From Amycolatopsis bullii (GTDB taxonomy: Bacteria > Actinomycetota > Actinomycetes > Mycobacteriales > Pseudonocardiaceae): DNA of 64,000 bases. The notes under the pieces were generated by a model that saw only the letters and a program-made list of their open reading frames with translations, did not search any database and was not told the origin of the DNA. A program made the position numbers and the translations under genes. The stretch covers positions 1 through 64,000 of the forward strand of contig NZ_BNAW01000046.1 of assembly GCF_014654205.1 (NCBI RefSeq), given 5' to 3'. Below, in pieces: positions 61,485-64,000 of this stretch; position 1 is the first letter of the stretch, and every line of letters starts with the position of its first letter.

Positions 61485-62319
61485 AGGGCTGCCCCTCTGC
61501 GACGTGTTCGACGATCTCGATCGCGGTGCCGGCGTTGAGCGCGGCCTCGATCTCCTCGGTGGGCGTGGCCTGGCCCGTGATCAGCAGGTCGTAGTCGCCG
61601 ACGTCGCCGTGCGCGTAGGTGGCGGTGCGGCCGAACTTCGAGTGGTCGACGACGAGGACGGTGTGGTTCGCGACCTTCAGCGCGGCCTTCTTGAGCTCGG
61701 CGTAGTCGCGATCCGGGTGGAACAGGCGGCCGACGGCGACCGCGGTGACCGAGACGAACGAGACGTCGGCGCGGATCGAGTCGAGCAGGTTGAGGACTTC
61801 CGGTCCGGCGCAGGAGTCGTACTCGTGGCTGTAGCGGCCGCCGGCGAGGACGACCTCGACCTTGGGCCCGAGGAGACGGGCGGCGTGCAGCGAGTTGGTG
61901 ACGACGGTGAGCGCGTCGATCTCGGCGAGCCGCTTGACCAGCGGGAGGAGCGTCGTGGAGTCGTCGACGAAGACGGTCTGGCCGGGCTGCACGTGGTTCG
62001 CGGCGGCCTGGCCGAGGGCTTCCTTCTCGCCGTGGTGGAGCGTGTCGCGGAAGCGGGCGGCGGACTCGATGGTGAGCGCCGGGTAGGCCTCGACCTTGCC
62101 GCGCAGCTTGCGCAGGAGCCGGCGTTCGGCCAGGTCGTCGAGGTCGCGGTGCATGGTCATCAAGCTGACCTTGAAGCGCGCGGTCAGGTCGTCGATCCGG
62201 ACCTCGCCCTGCTCGATGACGTGGTCGAGGATGTCCTGCCGGCGCTGCTCGACGACAGCATCGGACGGCCGGGTCTTCCGGTCCCCCGAGGATGATGCAG
62301 GTGCTGTGCCGCCGCTCAC
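61474..62319 (-). CDS. DeoR-family transcriptional regulator
   Basis: About 281 residues from a GTG at 62319; GTG 62325 is two codons longer. N-terminal DeoR winged HTH (VEQRRQDILDHVIEQGEVRI, then FKVSLMTMHRDLDDL) and a sugar-phosphate-sensing DeoRC domain (VFVDDSTTLLPLVKRL, VLAGGRYSHEYDS). First gene of the operon with xylB and the ABC ATPase. Probably a repressor responding to a phosphorylated sugar. Upstream at 62350 there is GTTAAC in an A/T-rich patch, a possible operator. Confidence 0.93.
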   Translation of the reverse strand: MSGGTAPASSSGDRKTRPSDAVVEQRRQDILDHVIEQGEVRIDDLTARFKVSLMTMHRDLDDLAERRLLRKLRGKVEAYPALTIESAARFRDTLHHGEKEALGQAAANHVQPGQTVFVDDSTTLLPLVKRLAEIDALTVVTNSLHAARLLGPKVEVVLAGGRYSHEYDSCAGPEVLNLLDSIRADVSFVSVTAVAVGRLFHPDRDYAELKKAALKVANHTVLVVDHSKFGRTATYAHGDVGDYDLLITGQATPTEEIEAALNAGTAIEIVEHVAEGQPYDS

Positions 62320-62375
62320 ACGCACTTCTTACCAGATTTGGCGCGCGAAGTTAACAGAGAACTCGATAAGTCTTC

Positions 62376-63815
62376 TCAGGACGTTAGCGAGCGGATCGCC
62401 AGGATGGCCTCCGGGATGGCGTGGACCAGACCGGACGCCGAGGTCGGCGCGTTCTGGGCGGCGATCGCCCCGGCCAGCGAGTGGACGTCGGCGGCGGCCG
62501 CCGCGGCCAGCCAAGGGTCCAGGCCCGCGGCGAGGAGGGCGCCCACCAGGCCCGACAGCACGTCACCCGAACCGGCCGTCGCCAGCCAGGCGCCTCGGGG
62601 CTTGTTCACGGCGACCCGGCCGTCCGGAGCCGCGATCACCGTGCAGTGGCCCTTCAGCAGCACCACCGCGTCGTACTTCTTCGCCGCTTCGCGCGCCGCC
62701 GTCACGCGGTCCGCGCCCGGCTTGCGGCCCATCAGGCGCTCGTACTCGCCCGCGTGCGGGGTCAGGACCAGCGGGGTGTCCGGGTCGCGCGCGTCGAGGA
62801 CGTCCGGGGACTTCGCGATGATCGTCGTGGCGTCGGCGTCCGCGCAGACCGGGACGCCCTGGCCCAGGACGTACCGCAGCACGTCCCGCCCTTCGGCGCC
62901 GGTGCCGATGCCCGGCCCGACCACCCACGCCTGGACGCGGCCGGCGTCCGCGACCGTGCCCGTCGCGATGATCTCCGGCCACTGCGCGCGGACGACGTCG
63001 GCCGCGTGGCCCGCGTAGCGCACGAGGCCCGAGGTCGCCCGGACCGCCGAGCCCGACGCGAGCACCGCCGCGCCCGGGTACGTCGCCGAGCCCGCCGCGA
63101 TGCCGACGACGCCCTGGCTGTACTTGTCGTCGTCCGGGCCGGGCACCGGCCAGGCCGCGGCGACGTCGACGACGTCGAGGCGCCGGAGATCGGGGTCGGC
63201 CAGCTCGAGGCCGATGTCGACCAGCACGACCTCGCCGCAGTGGGCGGGCGCGAGCACGTGGACCGGCTTGAGCGCGCCGAACGTCACCGTGCGGACGGCT
63301 GTGACGGCCGGGCCGTCGACCGCGCCGGTGTCCGGGTCGACACCGCTGGGCAGGTCGACCGCGACGATCGGGGCCTCGACCAGCTCGACCAGCCGGGCCG
63401 CGTCCGGCCGCAGGGAGCCGCGGCCGGAGATGCCGACGATCCCGTCGACCACGACGTCGGCCTGCGCGATCCACTGTGGACCGTCCGCGACGGACACCGC
63501 GCGTCCCCCGGCCCGCTTCAGCGCCGCGAGTCCTTTGGCGTGGGCTTTCTCCGGCTTGAGCAGGATCGCCGTGACGGCGGCTCCGCGACGGCGCAGGAAC
63601 GCCCCGGCCCAGAGCGCGTCGCCGCCGTTGTCGCCCGAACCGGCCAGGAGCACGACCCGGCGGCCGGACACGCCGCCGGTGTGGTCCTCCAGGAGGTCCG
63701 CGATCTGCACCGCGAGCCCGAAGGACGCCCGCCGCATCAGCTCGCCTTCGGGCGTGACGGCGAACGCCCGCCCCTCCGCCTCGCGAATCCGTTCCGTGGT
63801 CCAGATTCCTTGCAC
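62376..63815 (-). CDS. nnr: Bifunctional NAD(P)H-hydrate repair enzyme (epimerase/dehydratase)
   Basis: 479 residues from a GTG at 63815. The N-terminal epimerase half (YjeF_N: IREAEGRAFAVTPEGELMRR, LLAGSGDNGGDALWAGAFLR, and VDGIVGISGRG) converts R-NAD(P)HX to S. The C-terminal ADP/ATP-dependent dehydratase half (LTPHAGEYERLMGRKPGADR, LLKGHCTVIA, TAGSGDVLSGLVGALLAAGL) restores NAD(P)H. Both halves are complete. Lies between glmS and the alr region, as Rv3433c does. Confidence 0.95.
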   Translation of the reverse strand: MQGIWTTERIREAEGRAFAVTPEGELMRRASFGLAVQIADLLEDHTGGVSGRRVVLLAGSGDNGGDALWAGAFLRRRGAAVTAILLKPEKAHAKGLAALKRAGGRAVSVADGPQWIAQADVVVDGIVGISGRGSLRPDAARLVELVEAPIVAVDLPSGVDPDTGAVDGPAVTAVRTVTFGALKPVHVLAPAHCGEVVLVDIGLELADPDLRRLDVVDVAAAWPVPGPDDDKYSQGVVGIAAGSATYPGAAVLASGSAVRATSGLVRYAGHAADVVRAQWPEIIATGTVADAGRVQAWVVGPGIGTGAEGRDVLRYVLGQGVPVCADADATTIIAKSPDVLDARDPDTPLVLTPHAGEYERLMGRKPGADRVTAAREAAKKYDAVVLLKGHCTVIAAPDGRVAVNKPRGAWLATAGSGDVLSGLVGALLAAGLDPWLAAAAAADVHSLAGAIAAQNAPTSASGLVHAIPEAILAIRSLTS

Positions 63816-63829
63816 GGCGGGGCCTCCGC

Positions 63830-64000
63830 TTACTCGACGGTGACGGACTTCGCCAGGTTACGCGGCTTGTCGACGTCGTACCCGCGGGCGCGGGCGATCT
63901 CCGCGGCCAGCACCTGCAGCGGCACGGTGGACACGAGCGGCTGCAGCAGCGTCGGCACCGCGGGGACCTCGATGAGCTCGTCGGCGAACGGCCGGACCGT
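63830..64000 (-). CDS. glmS: Glutamine-fructose-6-phosphate aminotransferase, C-terminal end only
   Basis: 56 codons and a TAA stop at 63830-63832; the rest lies beyond the window edge. The end reads PLQVLAAEIARARGYDVDKP and RNLAKSVTVE, the conserved GlmS C-terminus with the closing Lys that reaches into the active site. It makes glucosamine-6-phosphate for UDP-GlcNAc. Fourteen bases separate its stop from the nnr start, so the two are probably cotranscribed. Confidence 0.95.
   Translation of the reverse strand, partial: TVRPFADELIEVPAVPTLLQPLVSTVPLQVLAAEIARARGYDVDKPRNLAKSVTVE

Overview
The window is high-GC actinobacterial DNA, most likely from Amycolatopsis or a close Pseudonocardiaceae relative. 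The evidence is codon use, WhiB, DUF397, a mycothiol-dependent isomerase family gene, a BldM-like regulator, a CIRCE-controlled groES-groEL1 operon, many apparently leaderless genes, and gene order. Two stretches follow Mycobacterium tuberculosis as I recall it. Positions 1-8.1 kb match Rv0948c-Rv0955 (chorismate mutase, uvrD1/pcrA, M23 peptidase, PerM-like protein, without sucCD). Positions 29-64 kb match Rv3409c-Rv3436c (choD, guaB3, guaB2, DUF5319, rsdA, sigD, whiB3, groEL1, groES, tsaD, rimI, tsaB, tsaE, alr, nnr, glmS), interrupted by lineage-specific insertions.

Layout. 0-8.5 kb: PerM-like membrane protein (3' end cut off), secreted M23 peptidase, a small Cys-rich protein, PcrA helicase, a DUF1707 protein, and a chorismate mutase gene preceded by a Phe-Phe-Tyr leader peptide with competing hairpins. 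8.5-14.5 kb: two single-pass membrane proteins, a receptor Ser/Thr kinase and a membrane pseudokinase. 14.5-17.6 kb: LysR regulator, EamA exporter, and a frameshifted zincin with an N-terminal tag of the injection-system type. 17.6-21.3 kb: a PspC-domain two-component system and its divergent PspC/LiaF-like operon. 21.3-30.7 kb: guaA, metabolic oxidoreductases, a rhomboid and choD. 30.9-36.6 kb: DUF397, guaB3, guaB2, DUF5319, rsdA and sigD. 36.9-42.9 kb: BldM-like regulator, a Rv3415c-position gene, MerR regulator, whiB3, groEL1 and groES. 43-50 kb: cell-surface block with an amidase, an exosortase with a glycosyltransferase, two proteins with C-terminal sorting signals, and a UDP-GlcNAc 2-epimerase. 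50-64 kb: the tRNA t6A set (tsaD, tsaB, tsaE) with rimI, split by a malonyl-CoA-type block and a beta-lactamase-fold protein; then alr, a polyol operon, nnr and the 3' end of glmS.

Main points for follow-up: (i) a ribosome-mediated attenuator before chorismate mutase; (ii) a compact exosortase cassette with a 59-residue protein that is little more than a sorting signal; (iii) a frameshifted metallopeptidase effector; (iv) families of dispersed hairpins at gene ends; (v) a SigD-type autoregulatory promoter overlapping the sigD start.

No rRNA, tRNA, CRISPR array, insertion sequence or phage integration site was recognised. All calls come from reading the sequence and from recall of protein families; no database search was run.
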